From Pigmentiphaga litoralis (GTDB taxonomy: Bacteria > Pseudomonadota > Gammaproteobacteria > Burkholderiales > Burkholderiaceae_B): DNA of 64,000 bases. The notes under the pieces were generated by a model. It worked only from the letters and a program-made list of their open reading frames with translations. It searched no databases and was not told where the DNA came from. A program made the translations under genes and the position numbers. This document shows, in pieces, positions 8,772 to 17,449 of the stretch (position 1 is its first letter; each line of letters begins with the position of its first letter). The stretch lies in assembly GCF_013408655.1 (NCBI RefSeq), contig NZ_JACCBP010000001.1:4216001-4280000 (forward strand), written 5' to 3'.

Positions 8772-10934
8772 ATGACTGCTTCATCGACTCCTGACGTTCC
8801 TCCCGTGTCTTCGACGGTCCGCAAGCTGGACCGCGCCCAGTCGCAGCTCGACGCGAAGGGCGCGCCTGCCGAGCCGTTCGTGCTGCCGCCCGTGGCCGGG
8901 GGCATGAACGATGCCCAGCGCGAAGCCGTGCGGCATCTGGATGGTCCGTGCCTGGTGCTGGCCGGCGCGGGCAGCGGCAAGACGCGCGTGATCACGCAAA
9001 AGATCGGCTACCTGCTGCGCGACTGTGGCTACAACGCGCGCAACGTGGCCGCGCTGACCTTCACCAACAAGGCCGCGAAGGAAATGGCCGAGCGGGTCAA
9101 ATCCGTGGCGGCGCCCAATCAATTGAAGGGCCTGACGATCAGCACCTTCCACTCGCTAGGGGTGCGGCTGCTGCGTGAAGAAGCCAAGAAGGTCGGACTG
9201 AAACCGGCGTTTTCGATCCTGGCGTCCGACGACGCGCTGGGCATCGTGCAGGACCTGATCGCGACCACCGACAAGGGCCGCCTGCGCGCCGTGCAGAACA
9301 CGATCTCGTTGTGGAAAAACGCCTTGGTCGAGCCGGACGAAGCCGAACGCATCGCCTCCACCGAGGGCGAACGGGAGGCCGCGCGCGCCTACCGCAGCTA
9401 CAACGCCACGCTGCGGGCCTACCAGTCGGTGGACTTCGATGACCTGATCCGCCTGCCCGCGCAGCTGCTGGAACGCGATGACGAAGCGCGCGAACGCTGG
9501 CAGTCGCGCCTGCGCTACATGCTGGTCGACGAATACCAGGACACCAATGCCTGCCAGTACCGGCTGGTGCAATTGATCACGGGCCCGCGCGCCATGTTCA
9601 CTGCCGTGGGCGACGACGACCAGGCCATCTACGCGTGGCGCGGCGCGACTATCGAAAACCTGGCCAAGCTCACCACCGACTATCCTAACCTCAAGGTCAT
9701 CAAGCTTGAACAGAACTACCGGTCGGTGCAGCGCATCCTGGCCGCGGCCAACCGGGTGATCGAAAAGAACCCCAAGCTGTTCGACAAGAAGTTGTGGTCC
9801 GACCTGGGGGCGGGCGATCCCATTGTGGTCGTTCCGATGGATGGCGAAGAAGCCGAAGCCGAATCGGTGGCCGTGCGCATCTCGGCCGCGCGCTTCGAAA
9901 AGAAAGCGCAGTGGAAGGACTTTGCGATCCTGTATCGCAGCAATCACCAGGCGCGGGCGATGGAGCAGGCGCTGCGCAACCTGAAGATTCCGTACATGGT
10001 GTCGGGCGGGCAGAGCTTTTTCGACAAGGCCGAAGTGCGGGACGTGCTGGCCTACCTGCGGCTGATCGCGAATGACGAGGATGATCCCGCCATGATCCGC
10101 GCGATCACCACGCCCAAACGCGGCGTGGGCCAGGCGACCCTGGAAGTGCTGGGCAACTATGCCGGCGAGCGCGAGATTCCGCTCTTCGCGGCGATCTTCG
10201 AGACGGGTCTGGAACAGCGGCTGGCGGCGCGGCAACTGGCGCAGCTGCGCGAGTTCGGCGAATTCATCCACCGGATGCAATGGCGAGCAGGGCGGGGCGC
10301 CAGTGGCGAGGCCATCACGTCGGCCGAACCGGCGGGCGAAATCCTGGACGACCTGCTGCGCGCGATCAACTACGAACGTTATCTGTACGACACCTTTGAT
10401 GAACGCGGCGCGCAGGCCCGTTGGCAGACGGTGCTGGATCTGACCGGCTGGCTGCGGCGCAAGGCCGAAGAAGACAACATGACGCTGGTCGAACTGGTGC
10501 AGCACATTGCGCTGATCACCATGCTCGAAAAGAACGACGAAGAAGACCCGGACGTGGTGCGGCTGTCCACGCTGCATGCGTCCAAGGGCCTGGAATATCC
10601 GCACGTGTACCTGGTGGGTGTGGAAGAAGGCCTGCTGCCCCACCTGGGCAAGGACGATGAAGAAGGCGATCCGGCCAAGGCCGCTGAATCGCTGGTCGCG
10701 CGTGTGCAGGAAGAGCGGCGGCTGATGTACGTGGGCATCACCCGCGCGCAGCGCAGCCTGCACGTGACCTGGTGCAAGAAGCGCAAACGCGGCCGCGAAG
10801 ACGTCGCCCGCGAGCCGTCACGCTTCATTGAAGAGATGGGGCTGGGCGGCGAAAAGATCGTCGATACCACGCCGGCCATGAGCGCGAAGGACCGGCTGGG
10901 GATGCTGAAGGCGCTGCTGAACAAGGGAGGCTAA
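8772..10934 (+). CDS. rep: ATP-dependent DNA helicase Rep (UvrD/Rep family)
   Basis: A superfamily 1A 3'-5' helicase that clears proteins ahead of forks and cooperates with PriA in restart. Visible motifs: Q-motif region MNDAQREAV, Walker A AGAGSGKT (64-71), motif Ia TFTNKAAKEM, Walker B DEYQDTN (253-259), motif III GDDDQAIYAWRGA, motif IV QNYRS, motif V LHASKGLEYPHV, motif VI ITRAQ. It starts about 70 bases after priA, suggesting a restart-function operon. ATG 8772 gives 720 aa; ATG 8715 and the ATG beginning MNDAQREAV are alternatives. Assignment as Rep rather than UvrD rests on overall resemblance. Confidence 0.93.
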   Translation: MTASSTPDVPPVSSTVRKLDRAQSQLDAKGAPAEPFVLPPVAGGMNDAQREAVRHLDGPCLVLAGAGSGKTRVITQKIGYLLRDCGYNARNVAALTFTNKAAKEMAERVKSVAAPNQLKGLTISTFHSLGVRLLREEAKKVGLKPAFSILASDDALGIVQDLIATTDKGRLRAVQNTISLWKNALVEPDEAERIASTEGEREAARAYRSYNATLRAYQSVDFDDLIRLPAQLLERDDEARERWQSRLRYMLVDEYQDTNACQYRLVQLITGPRAMFTAVGDDDQAIYAWRGATIENLAKLTTDYPNLKVIKLEQNYRSVQRILAAANRVIEKNPKLFDKKLWSDLGAGDPIVVVPMDGEEAEAESVAVRISAARFEKKAQWKDFAILYRSNHQARAMEQALRNLKIPYMVSGGQSFFDKAEVRDVLAYLRLIANDEDDPAMIRAITTPKRGVGQATLEVLGNYAGEREIPLFAAIFETGLEQRLAARQLAQLREFGEFIHRMQWRAGRGASGEAITSAEPAGEILDDLLRAINYERYLYDTFDERGAQARWQTVLDLTGWLRRKAEEDNMTLVELVQHIALITMLEKNDEEDPDVVRLSTLHASKGLEYPHVYLVGVEEGLLPHLGKDDEEGDPAKAAESLVARVQEERRLMYVGITRAQRSLHVTWCKKRKRGREDVAREPSRFIEEMGLGGEKIVDTTPAMSAKDRLGMLKALLNKGG

Positions 10935-10954
10935 GGCGGCTCGCGGCAGATGCA

Positions 10955-11044
10955 CGTCGCTGCGGGGCGTCGTTGCGGGGGGTCGCTGCGGGGCGTCGCT
11001 GCCCGGGTATCGCTGCCCGGGCGTCGCTGCTGGGGCGTCGCTGC
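10955..11044. repeat. GC-rich tandem repeat, about seven 13-14-bp units
   Basis: Between rep and the convergent zinc-finger gene the unit CGTCGCTGCGGGG recurs about seven times, with variants ending CCCGGG and TGGGG. It is noncoding in any plausible frame. It may be a minisatellite or a degenerate transcription barrier between convergent genes. Confidence 0.75.
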
Positions 11045-11106
11045 CGCATGCCGCTGCCGCGGTTTCCCGGCGGCTTCCCGACCGGGCTGCCACCGCCGCC
11101 GCGCCG

Positions 11107-11412
11107 CTACACGTAGCGGGGAATCGGCCCGTTGTGCGGCGTCTGGTCGGGCAGGTCGACTTCGACCTTGTCCACGAAGCACCAGCCCCAGCCTTCGGGG
11201 GGATCGTAGCCTTCGATGATCGGGTGCTGCGTCGCGTGAAAGTGCGCACGGGCATGGCGGTTGGGCGAATCGTCGCAGCAGCCGACATGGCCGCAGGTGC
11301 GGCACAGGCGCAGATGCACCCACATGCTGCCCGACTTGAGACATTCTTCGCAGCCCAGCGCGCTGGGCGCGACGTGGGCGATGCTGGACGTGTGCGTGCA
11401 GGACGTGCTCAT
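11107..11412 (-). CDS. UBP-type zinc-finger protein
   Basis: A 101-aa protein that is essentially one ZnF-UBP domain: CEEC near residue 22, then CRTCGHVGCCDDSPNRHARAH, then HATQHP, matching the Cys/His ligands of this fold. In eukaryotes the domain binds the free C-terminus of ubiquitin; bacterial stand-alone versions are common but their ligand is unknown. AAGGA precedes the ATG (CAGCAAGGAACGCCATG). It is divergent from the histidine kinase downstream. Confidence 0.88.
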   Translation of the reverse strand: MSTSCTHTSSIAHVAPSALGCEECLKSGSMWVHLRLCRTCGHVGCCDDSPNRHARAHFHATQHPIIEGYDPPEGWGWCFVDKVEVDLPDQTPHNGPIPRYV

Positions 11413-11589
11413 GGCGTTCCTTGCTGAAATGTCGAGCGTCCAGTATGGCATCGGCGCGGCGTCATCCCAACCCCCGGATGGGGGACGAGGTCCGAACCCG
11501 ACCTGAAAGCGGTAAAGTAGCCGACGCCCGGCCGTGCCGCCGTCATTTGCGCTGGCATGTCGCCAACCCGTCTTTACGAGATCCCCACC

Positions 11590-13689
11590 ATGGTTGACCA
11601 AGGCCTGTCTGCGTTCCTGAACAATGGCGACGCCAGGTGCGCCAGGTTCACCCGCATCGACTGGTCGGCGACGCCCTTGGGGCCGGTCGACACCTGGCCC
11701 ACGGTCATCAAGAGCACGCTGGCGACCTGGATGGATTCGCCCCAGGCGATGTTTGTGGCCTGGGGGCCCGAACTGCGCTTCTTCTTCAATGATGCGTATG
11801 CGCCGATGCTGCTTGATCGCGTCGACCGGGCAATGGGACAACCTTTCCAGGAAATTTGGTCCGATATTTGGGCCGATATCGAATGGATCGTCGACCGCGC
11901 CTTGGCCGGCGAGGGTGTACGGGTCGAGGAAATGCCGTTGTCGATGTTTCGTAACGGCGTGCGTAAGGCTACCTGGTGGACCTTTACGTACATGCCATTA
12001 CGTGATGAACACGCAAATATTCTCGGCATGATGTGCACGGTCGTGGATGCAACCAGTGCCGTCCTGGCGCGTGCCGAAGCGGACCGCGAACGCGAGCGCC
12101 AGCGGCTGACGCTGCAGCAGATGCCGGGCTTTGCGGGGCTGCTGTTCGGACCCGAACATGTGTTTGACTATGTCAACGATTCCTACCAGAAGCTGTTCGG
12201 TCCGCGCCCCTTCGTCGGACAGGCCATTCGCGACGTGTTCCCGGAATTGGAAGGCCAGGGCTTCTACGAACTGCTGCACACCGTCTACACCACGGGCGAG
12301 CCTATCGTCATGCACGGCTATCCCATCCACATGTCGGGCGAAGCGCAGCCCCGCTACCTGGACTTCCTGTATCACCCCGTGCGCGATGACGCGGGCGACG
12401 TGATCGGCATCTTCACGGGCGGGTATGAAGTCACCGAAAACGTCCGTGCCGAAGAAGCGCTGCGGCTCATGAACGTGACGCTGGAACAGCGGGTGGAAGA
12501 GCGCACGTCCGAATTGCTGCGGGCGCAGGAAGCGCTGCGGCAGTCGCAGAAAATGGAAGCCGTCGGCCAGCTGACGGGCGGGCTGGCGCATGACTTCAAC
12601 AACCTGCTGACCGGGATCAGCGGGTCGCTGGAATTGATGCGCCGGCGGTTGCAGATGGGCACGCTGGACCGCGCCAGTACCGAACGGTATATCGACACCG
12701 CGCAGGGGGCGGCGCAGCGTGCCGCTGCCGTGACGCATCGCATGCTGGCCTTTGCGCGCCGGCAGACGCTCGATCCGCAACCGACCGACGTGAACCGCCT
12801 GGTGCGCGACATGGTGGAACTGCTGCGCCGCACGGTGGGGCCAGCCATTCCGGTCGACGTGCTGCTGGCGCCCGGGCTGTGGTCCACGATGGTGGACGCC
12901 GTGCAGCTGGACAACGCCTTGCTGAATCTGTCGATCAACGCGCGCGACGCCATGCCGCACGGCGGCCGCCTGACGATCGCCACCGCGAACCGGTCGATCC
13001 TGCCGGGCATGGCGTCGGAACTGGGACTCGTGGCCGGGGATTACGTCGCGTTGAGCGTAAGCGACGACGGGATCGGCATGACCCCTGACACCGTGGCGCG
13101 CGCGGTCGAACCCTTCTTTACGACCAAGCCGCTGGGGCAGGGCACGGGACTGGGCTTGTCGATGGTGTACGGCTTTGCGCGCCAGTCGGGCGGGGTACTG
13201 CGCATCGAGTCGACGTTTGGGGAAGGCACGACCATGAGCCTGTTCCTGCCGCGTTTCGACGGGGCCGCAAGCGAAGACGACGATGCCGCGGCGCAGGCTG
13301 CCGCGGCCGCCCCGGTGCGACGCGCGCGGGTGCTGGTGGTTGATGATGAGATCACCGTGCGCATGCTGGTGACCGAGGTGTTGAAGGACGCCGGCATGGC
13401 GCCTGTCGAAGCCGAAGACGGCCCGTCGGCCATGACGGTGTTGCAGAGCGACGTGGCGCTGGACCTGATGGTGACCGACGTGGGGCTGCCCGGCGGCATG
13501 AACGGCCGGCAACTGGCCGATGCCGCGCGCGCCCAGCGGCCGGACCTGAAGGTGCTGTTCATCACGGGCTACGCCGAAAACGCGCTGATCGGCGACGGGG
13601 TGCTGGAGCCCGGCATGCAGGTGCTGACCAAGCCCTTCACGGTGGACAGCCTGCTGGAACGCGTGCGGCAATTGACCCTGGCGCGCTGA
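11590..13689 (+). CDS. Hybrid sensor histidine kinase with PAS domains and C-terminal receiver
   Basis: A 699-aa protein with no transmembrane helix, so probably cytosolic. Two PAS-like domains (~1-155 and ~170-285) precede a HisKA domain with phospho-acceptor His334 (LAHDFNNLLTGI), a HATPase domain with N-box (NLSINARDAM), G1 (VSDDGIGM) and G2 (GTGLGLSMVYGF), and a receiver (~580-695) with predicted phospho-acceptor Asp630 and Lys in LTKPFT. The first PAS contains aromatic-rich segments of the kind seen in diffusible-signal or light/redox sensors; the ligand is unknown. An in-frame ATG at 11557 would add 11 residues. No cognate regulator lies nearby. Confidence 0.92.
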   Translation: MVDQGLSAFLNNGDARCARFTRIDWSATPLGPVDTWPTVIKSTLATWMDSPQAMFVAWGPELRFFFNDAYAPMLLDRVDRAMGQPFQEIWSDIWADIEWIVDRALAGEGVRVEEMPLSMFRNGVRKATWWTFTYMPLRDEHANILGMMCTVVDATSAVLARAEADRERERQRLTLQQMPGFAGLLFGPEHVFDYVNDSYQKLFGPRPFVGQAIRDVFPELEGQGFYELLHTVYTTGEPIVMHGYPIHMSGEAQPRYLDFLYHPVRDDAGDVIGIFTGGYEVTENVRAEEALRLMNVTLEQRVEERTSELLRAQEALRQSQKMEAVGQLTGGLAHDFNNLLTGISGSLELMRRRLQMGTLDRASTERYIDTAQGAAQRAAAVTHRMLAFARRQTLDPQPTDVNRLVRDMVELLRRTVGPAIPVDVLLAPGLWSTMVDAVQLDNALLNLSINARDAMPHGGRLTIATANRSILPGMASELGLVAGDYVALSVSDDGIGMTPDTVARAVEPFFTTKPLGQGTGLGLSMVYGFARQSGGVLRIESTFGEGTTMSLFLPRFDGAASEDDDAAAQAAAAAPVRRARVLVVDDEITVRMLVTEVLKDAGMAPVEAEDGPSAMTVLQSDVALDLMVTDVGLPGGMNGRQLADAARAQRPDLKVLFITGYAENALIGDGVLEPGMQVLTKPFTVDSLLERVRQLTLAR

Positions 13690-13858
13690 ACGGATGACGA
13701 CCTGGCGCCTGCGGCCATGCAGTTCTTACATGCGGTGGGGGTAGGGCTGACGCGGGGCAAAAGGCCGCATCGTCAGGCAGGTCGGGGCCTTACTGCTGAG
13801 TTGCCGTCGGGCACGTCGCTTGCGGGGTTTTTCTCCCGAAACCAAGCACGAGAGCCTC

Positions 13859-14248
13859 ATGGAAATTCATATCAATACTGGCAATGGCATGGAAAACCGG
13901 GTCAAGCTCGAACAATGGGCCGACAGTGAGATCCGCCGGAATCTGGGCCGCTTTACTGACGATGTGCGCCGCGTCGAAGTGCACCTGTCGGACGAAAATA
14001 GCCAGAAAGGCGGCGCGGACGACAAGCGCTGCATGATCGAAGCCCACGTGATCGGGCAAAAGGCCGTGGCTGTCAGCCACAACGCCCCGACGCTGGAGCA
14101 GGCCCTGAGTGGCGCCGAAAACAAGGCCCGCCGCGCGCTGGACAGCGCCCTTGGCAAGGTCCGTGACCACCGCGATCACACGTCCATCCGTACCGACGCG
14201 GAGGGCACTGGCGTGCCGGGCGCGGGCGACAACGACGGCGACGACTGA
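13859..14248 (+). CDS. HPF/RaiA-family ribosome-associated protein
   Basis: A 129-aa protein of the S30AE family, which binds the small subunit between the A and P sites and stabilises inactive ribosomes under stress. The N-terminal beta strand (MEIHINTGNGMENR), the VRRVEVHLSDEN strand and the ALDSALGKVRDHRDH helix fit the fold. GAGAG precedes the ATG. The tail is short and Asp/Gly-rich (GAGDNDGDD), with no long-form dimerisation domain, so it resembles short HPF or YfiA. AlkB-like gene follows after 25 bases. Confidence 0.8.
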   Translation: MEIHINTGNGMENRVKLEQWADSEIRRNLGRFTDDVRRVEVHLSDENSQKGGADDKRCMIEAHVIGQKAVAVSHNAPTLEQALSGAENKARRALDSALGKVRDHRDHTSIRTDAEGTGVPGAGDNDGDD

Positions 14249-14273
14249 GTGCCGCAAGGGCGGTGGGACGGTC

Positions 14274-14930
14274 ATGCCGACGTCGCCTGCAGCCCAGGGA
14301 TTGCTGTTCGAGGACGAGGCGGCCGACTGGGCCCCATCGCCCCCGGCGGCGCCGCCGGGCTTTCGCTACGAAGCCGGCTTTCTGAGCCCTGACGAAGAAG
14401 CCGGACTGCTGGCCCATATCTCGGGTCTGCCGTTCGAGGCCATGCGCTACAAGCAGTACGTCGCGCAGCGGCGGATCGTCAGCTACGGCGGCCGCTTCGA
14501 TTTTGATCGGAATGCTCTGCTCGCGGCCGATGCGGCGCCGCCATGGCTGCAGCCGCTGCGGGAACGAATCGCCGCGTGGGCGGGCCTGCCGACTGAGGCG
14601 TTTACCCAGATCCTGGTGGCCGAATATTCCGTGGGGACGCCACTGGGATGGCACCGCGACGTGCCGGATTTTGAAGATGTGGTGGGCGTGTCCCTGGCGT
14701 CTGACGCGACGATGCGCTTCCGGCCCTATCGGCGCGAAGCGCGGGTGCCATCCCCCGCATTGCCACGCTCGCGGTCCCGGACCGCCGTCCTCAAGCAGGT
14801 GCTGGCCCCCCGATCCATCTATCTGATGCAAGGTCCGGCGCGGTGGGACTGGCAGCACAGCGTGTCGCCCACCTTATCGTTGCGTTACTCCATTACTTTC
14901 CGGACCTCGGCGCGGCGCGCGGTGCTCTGA
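14274..14930 (+). CDS. AlkB-like 2-oxoglutarate/Fe(II)-dependent dioxygenase
   Basis: A 218-aa protein. AlkB enzymes oxidatively remove alkyl groups from bases in single-stranded nucleic acid. The iron triad is visible: H127 and D129 in WHRDVPDF, and H195 in WQHSVSP; the 2-oxoglutarate arginines lie in RYSITFR. YKQY and GRRIVSYGG-like segments (QRRIVSYGG) match the nucleotide-recognition lid. Substrate (DNA repair or RNA/protein) is not decided by sequence. It follows the HPF-like gene closely and may be cotranscribed. Confidence 0.88.
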   Translation: MPTSPAAQGLLFEDEAADWAPSPPAAPPGFRYEAGFLSPDEEAGLLAHISGLPFEAMRYKQYVAQRRIVSYGGRFDFDRNALLAADAAPPWLQPLRERIAAWAGLPTEAFTQILVAEYSVGTPLGWHRDVPDFEDVVGVSLASDATMRFRPYRREARVPSPALPRSRSRTAVLKQVLAPRSIYLMQGPARWDWQHSVSPTLSLRYSITFRTSARRAVL

Positions 14931-14967
14931 TATCGTTACGCCCGTTAATGGCGCAATCGGGCATCGC

Positions 14968-16206
14968 ATGACACAACGTTCCCTTCCCCTGGCGGGCATC
15001 CGCGTTCTTGACCTGACGCGGGTCCTGGCCGGTCCCTGGTGTACCCAGAACCTGGCCGATCTGGGCGCTGATGTCATCAAGATCGAAAAGCCCGGCAGCG
15101 GGGACGACACCCGTTCCTGGGGGCCGCCGTACCTGCAGGATGCGGAAGGCAACGACACGCGCGATGCCGCCTACTACCTGTGCGCGAACCGGAACAAGCG
15201 GTCGGTGGCGGTGGACCTGGCGACGCCGGAAGGCGCGCGGGTGCTGCGCGAACTGGCTGCGGTCAGCGACGTGCTGGTGGAAAACTTCAAGGTGGGCGGC
15301 CTGGCCAAATATGGCCTGGATTATGAGAGCCTGAAGGCGATCAACCCGCGCTTGATCTACTGCTCGATCACCGGCTTTGGCCAGAGCGGGCCTTATGCCA
15401 GCCGGCCGGGCTACGACTTCATGATCCAGGGCCTGGGCGGCTTGATGAGCATCACAGGCGAGCGCGACGGCATGCCCGGCGCCGGGCCGCAAAAGGCGGG
15501 CGTGGCCGTGGTCGATATCGTCACGGGCATGTATGCCAGCGTCGGCATCCTGGCGGCGCTGCAGGAACGGCACCAGAGCGGCCTGGGCCAGCGGCTGGAT
15601 ATTGCGCTGCTGGACAGCGTGGTCGCCATGCTGGCCAACCAGAACATGAACTTCCTGACGACGGGCAAGGCGCCCGGGCGCTCTGGCAATGCCCACCAGA
15701 ACATCGTGCCTTACCAGGTGTTCGCGGCATCGGATGGCCACCTGATCGTTGCGGTTGGCAACGATACCCAGTTCCGCGCGTATTGCGTGGCGATGGACGC
15801 GATGCATCTGTCGTCCGACCCGCGCTTCCAGACCAACCAGTCGCGCACCATCAACCGCGACGTGCTGGTCCCGCAGCTGGCCGAGATCATGGCGGCCAGG
15901 CCGCGCGATTACTGGCTGGAACGGCTTGAAGCCGTGGGCGTGCCTTGCGGCCCCATCAATACGATCGAACAGGTGTTTGCCGACCCGCACGTGCAGGCGC
16001 GCGGCCTGCGCCTGGACCTGCCGCACGCCGCGGCCGGCACGGCGCCGAGCGTGGCCAGCCCGCTGCGATTTTCGGATACCCCGGTGCAGTACCGCGCCGC
16101 CCCGCCGGTGCTCGGGCAGCACACGGACGAGGTGCTGCAGGAAGTGCTGGGCTGGGGCCCCGAGGATGTGGCCGGATTGACGGCAGGGGACGCGGGCGGG
16201 ACGTGA
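14968..16206 (+). CDS. CaiB/BaiF-family CoA transferase (class III)
   Basis: A 412-aa enzyme that moves CoA between carboxylic acids through an enzyme-bound anhydride. Family marks: N-terminal LAGIRVLDLTRVLAGPWCTQNLADLGADVIKIEKP, RNKRSVAVDL, and GYDFMIQGLGG with the catalytic Asp. The second domain includes FLTTGKAPGRSGNAHQN. Length and layout are typical. Nothing adjacent names the substrate; these enzymes act on succinate, oxalate, carnitine or aromatic acids. Confidence 0.92.
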   Translation: MTQRSLPLAGIRVLDLTRVLAGPWCTQNLADLGADVIKIEKPGSGDDTRSWGPPYLQDAEGNDTRDAAYYLCANRNKRSVAVDLATPEGARVLRELAAVSDVLVENFKVGGLAKYGLDYESLKAINPRLIYCSITGFGQSGPYASRPGYDFMIQGLGGLMSITGERDGMPGAGPQKAGVAVVDIVTGMYASVGILAALQERHQSGLGQRLDIALLDSVVAMLANQNMNFLTTGKAPGRSGNAHQNIVPYQVFAASDGHLIVAVGNDTQFRAYCVAMDAMHLSSDPRFQTNQSRTINRDVLVPQLAEIMAARPRDYWLERLEAVGVPCGPINTIEQVFADPHVQARGLRLDLPHAAAGTAPSVASPLRFSDTPVQYRAAPPVLGQHTDEVLQEVLGWGPEDVAGLTAGDAGGT

Positions 16207-16216
16207 CACGCTGGTA

Positions 16217-16270
16217 TTGATGTTTATCATCATCAAAGCTGTTGACAGTTTTGATGTTGGTCATCATCAT
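16217..16270 (+). promoter_or_regulatory. Twin-operator promoter ahead of the oxidoreductase gene
   Basis: Two nearly identical 19-bp elements, TTGATGTTTATCATCATCA (16217-16235) and TTGATGTTGGTCATCATCA (16251-16269), differ at two positions and lie 34 bp apart. Each holds a TGATG/CATCA inverted repeat. A consensus -35 TTGACA (16242-16247) sits between them; 17 bases on, CATCAT (16265-16270) is a weak -10 that lies inside the second element. This is a classic repressor layout; the repressor is not in the neighbourhood. Confidence 0.65.
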
Positions 16271-16319
16271 TGCGGGCAGCCGCTCTACAGCGGGATCGCC
16301 CACCTCAGCAAAGACGTGC

Positions 16320-17324
16320 ATGAAAGCCTTCACCATCGATCGTTACGGCAAGACCCAGGTTGGCCGCCTGACCGACGTCCCGGCGCCCGCCCTGCAGGAT
16401 GACGATGTCCTGATCCGGGTTCATGCCGCCAGCATCAACCTGCTGGACACCAAGATCCGGAACGGCGACTTCAAGCTCATCCTACCCTATCGCATGCCGC
16501 TGGTGCTGGGCCACGACGTGGCCGGCATGGTCGTCCAGGTCGGTCCGCGCGTCAGTGCATTCAAGCCGGGCGATGCCGTGTTCGCCCGGGCAGACGACTT
16601 CCGGATCGGAACCTTTGCCGAGTTCATTGCCGTCAAGGAAGGGTCGGTGGGAAGCAAGCCTGCCAACCTGAGCATGGAAGAAGCCGCCTCCATTCCCCTG
16701 GTTGCCCTGACCGCGTGGCAGGTGCTGGTCGAGACGGCGAAGGTACAACCGGGGCAGAAGGTGTTCATCCAGGCGGGATCCGGCGGCGTGGGCAGTATCG
16801 CCATCCAGTTGGCCAAGGCCCTGGGCGCCTTCGTGGCGACAACGACCAGCACGCGCAATATCGAGTGGGTCAAAGCATTAGGCGCGGATGTCGTCATCGA
16901 CTACACCCGGCAGGACGTGGCGAAGGAGCTACGCGACTATGACGTCGTCCTGCACAGCCTGGGCAGCAAGGAGCTGGAACAGTCGCTGCGGGTGGTAAAG
17001 CCGGGCGAACAGCTGATCTCCATCTCTGGCCCGCCGACCCAGGAATTTGCGGCGGCGCGCCGGCTGGCGTGGCCTTTGCAATGGGTGATGCGCCTGTTGA
17101 GCCGGGGCATCCGGAAGCAGGCCCGCCGGCGCGGGGTGCGCTACGCATTCGTGTTCATGCACGCCAGTGGCGAGCAACTGAGCACCATCGCTTCCCTGAT
17201 CGAGTCCGGGACGATCAGGCCGGTGATCGACCGGGTGTTCGCGCTGGACGCGGTGGCGGATGCCCTGGCGTATGTCGAAAGCGGGCGGGCGAAAGGCAAG
17301 GTGGTGATCCAGGTGGTGCCGTAG
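16320..17324 (+). CDS. NADP-dependent quinone-oxidoreductase-like medium-chain dehydrogenase
   Basis: A 334-aa zinc-independent member of the MDR superfamily, related to quinone oxidoreductase and yeast ZTA1. The N-terminal GroES-like fold (LRVHAASINLLDTKIRNGDF; GHDVAGMVVQVG) precedes a Rossmann domain with GSGGVGSIAIQLAKALGA. The structural-zinc cysteines are absent, as in QOR. A hydrophobic/basic insert (WPLQWVMRLLSRGIRKQARRRG) near residue 250 is seen in some family members. Likely substrates are quinones or reactive enones. Controlled by the twin-operator promoter upstream. Confidence 0.88.
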   Translation: MKAFTIDRYGKTQVGRLTDVPAPALQDDDVLIRVHAASINLLDTKIRNGDFKLILPYRMPLVLGHDVAGMVVQVGPRVSAFKPGDAVFARADDFRIGTFAEFIAVKEGSVGSKPANLSMEEAASIPLVALTAWQVLVETAKVQPGQKVFIQAGSGGVGSIAIQLAKALGAFVATTTSTRNIEWVKALGADVVIDYTRQDVAKELRDYDVVLHSLGSKELEQSLRVVKPGEQLISISGPPTQEFAAARRLAWPLQWVMRLLSRGIRKQARRRGVRYAFVFMHASGEQLSTIASLIESGTIRPVIDRVFALDAVADALAYVESGRAKGKVVIQVVP

Positions 17325-17350
17325 GCCGCGGCCAGGCGGCGCCAGAAACA

Positions 17351-17389
17351 AAAAAACCCCCCGGGGGCGAAAGCCCGTCGGGGGTTTTA
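17351..17389. terminator. Bidirectional intrinsic terminator
   Basis: An A-run and CCCCCCGGGGGC pair with GCCCGTCGGGGG and TTTT around a GAAA tetraloop. It separates the convergent oxidoreductase and cytochrome genes and can serve both strands. Confidence 0.9.
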
Positions 17390-17449
17390 TTGCCTGCCAG
17401 CGCACCAAAGACCGGCGCGCCGCTGCGTGTGGCTGCGCCGCGGTGCTGC

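Noticed and set aside
10955..11044. CRISPR array
   Set aside because: The units are contiguous 13-14-bp copies without unique spacers, and no cas genes are nearby.
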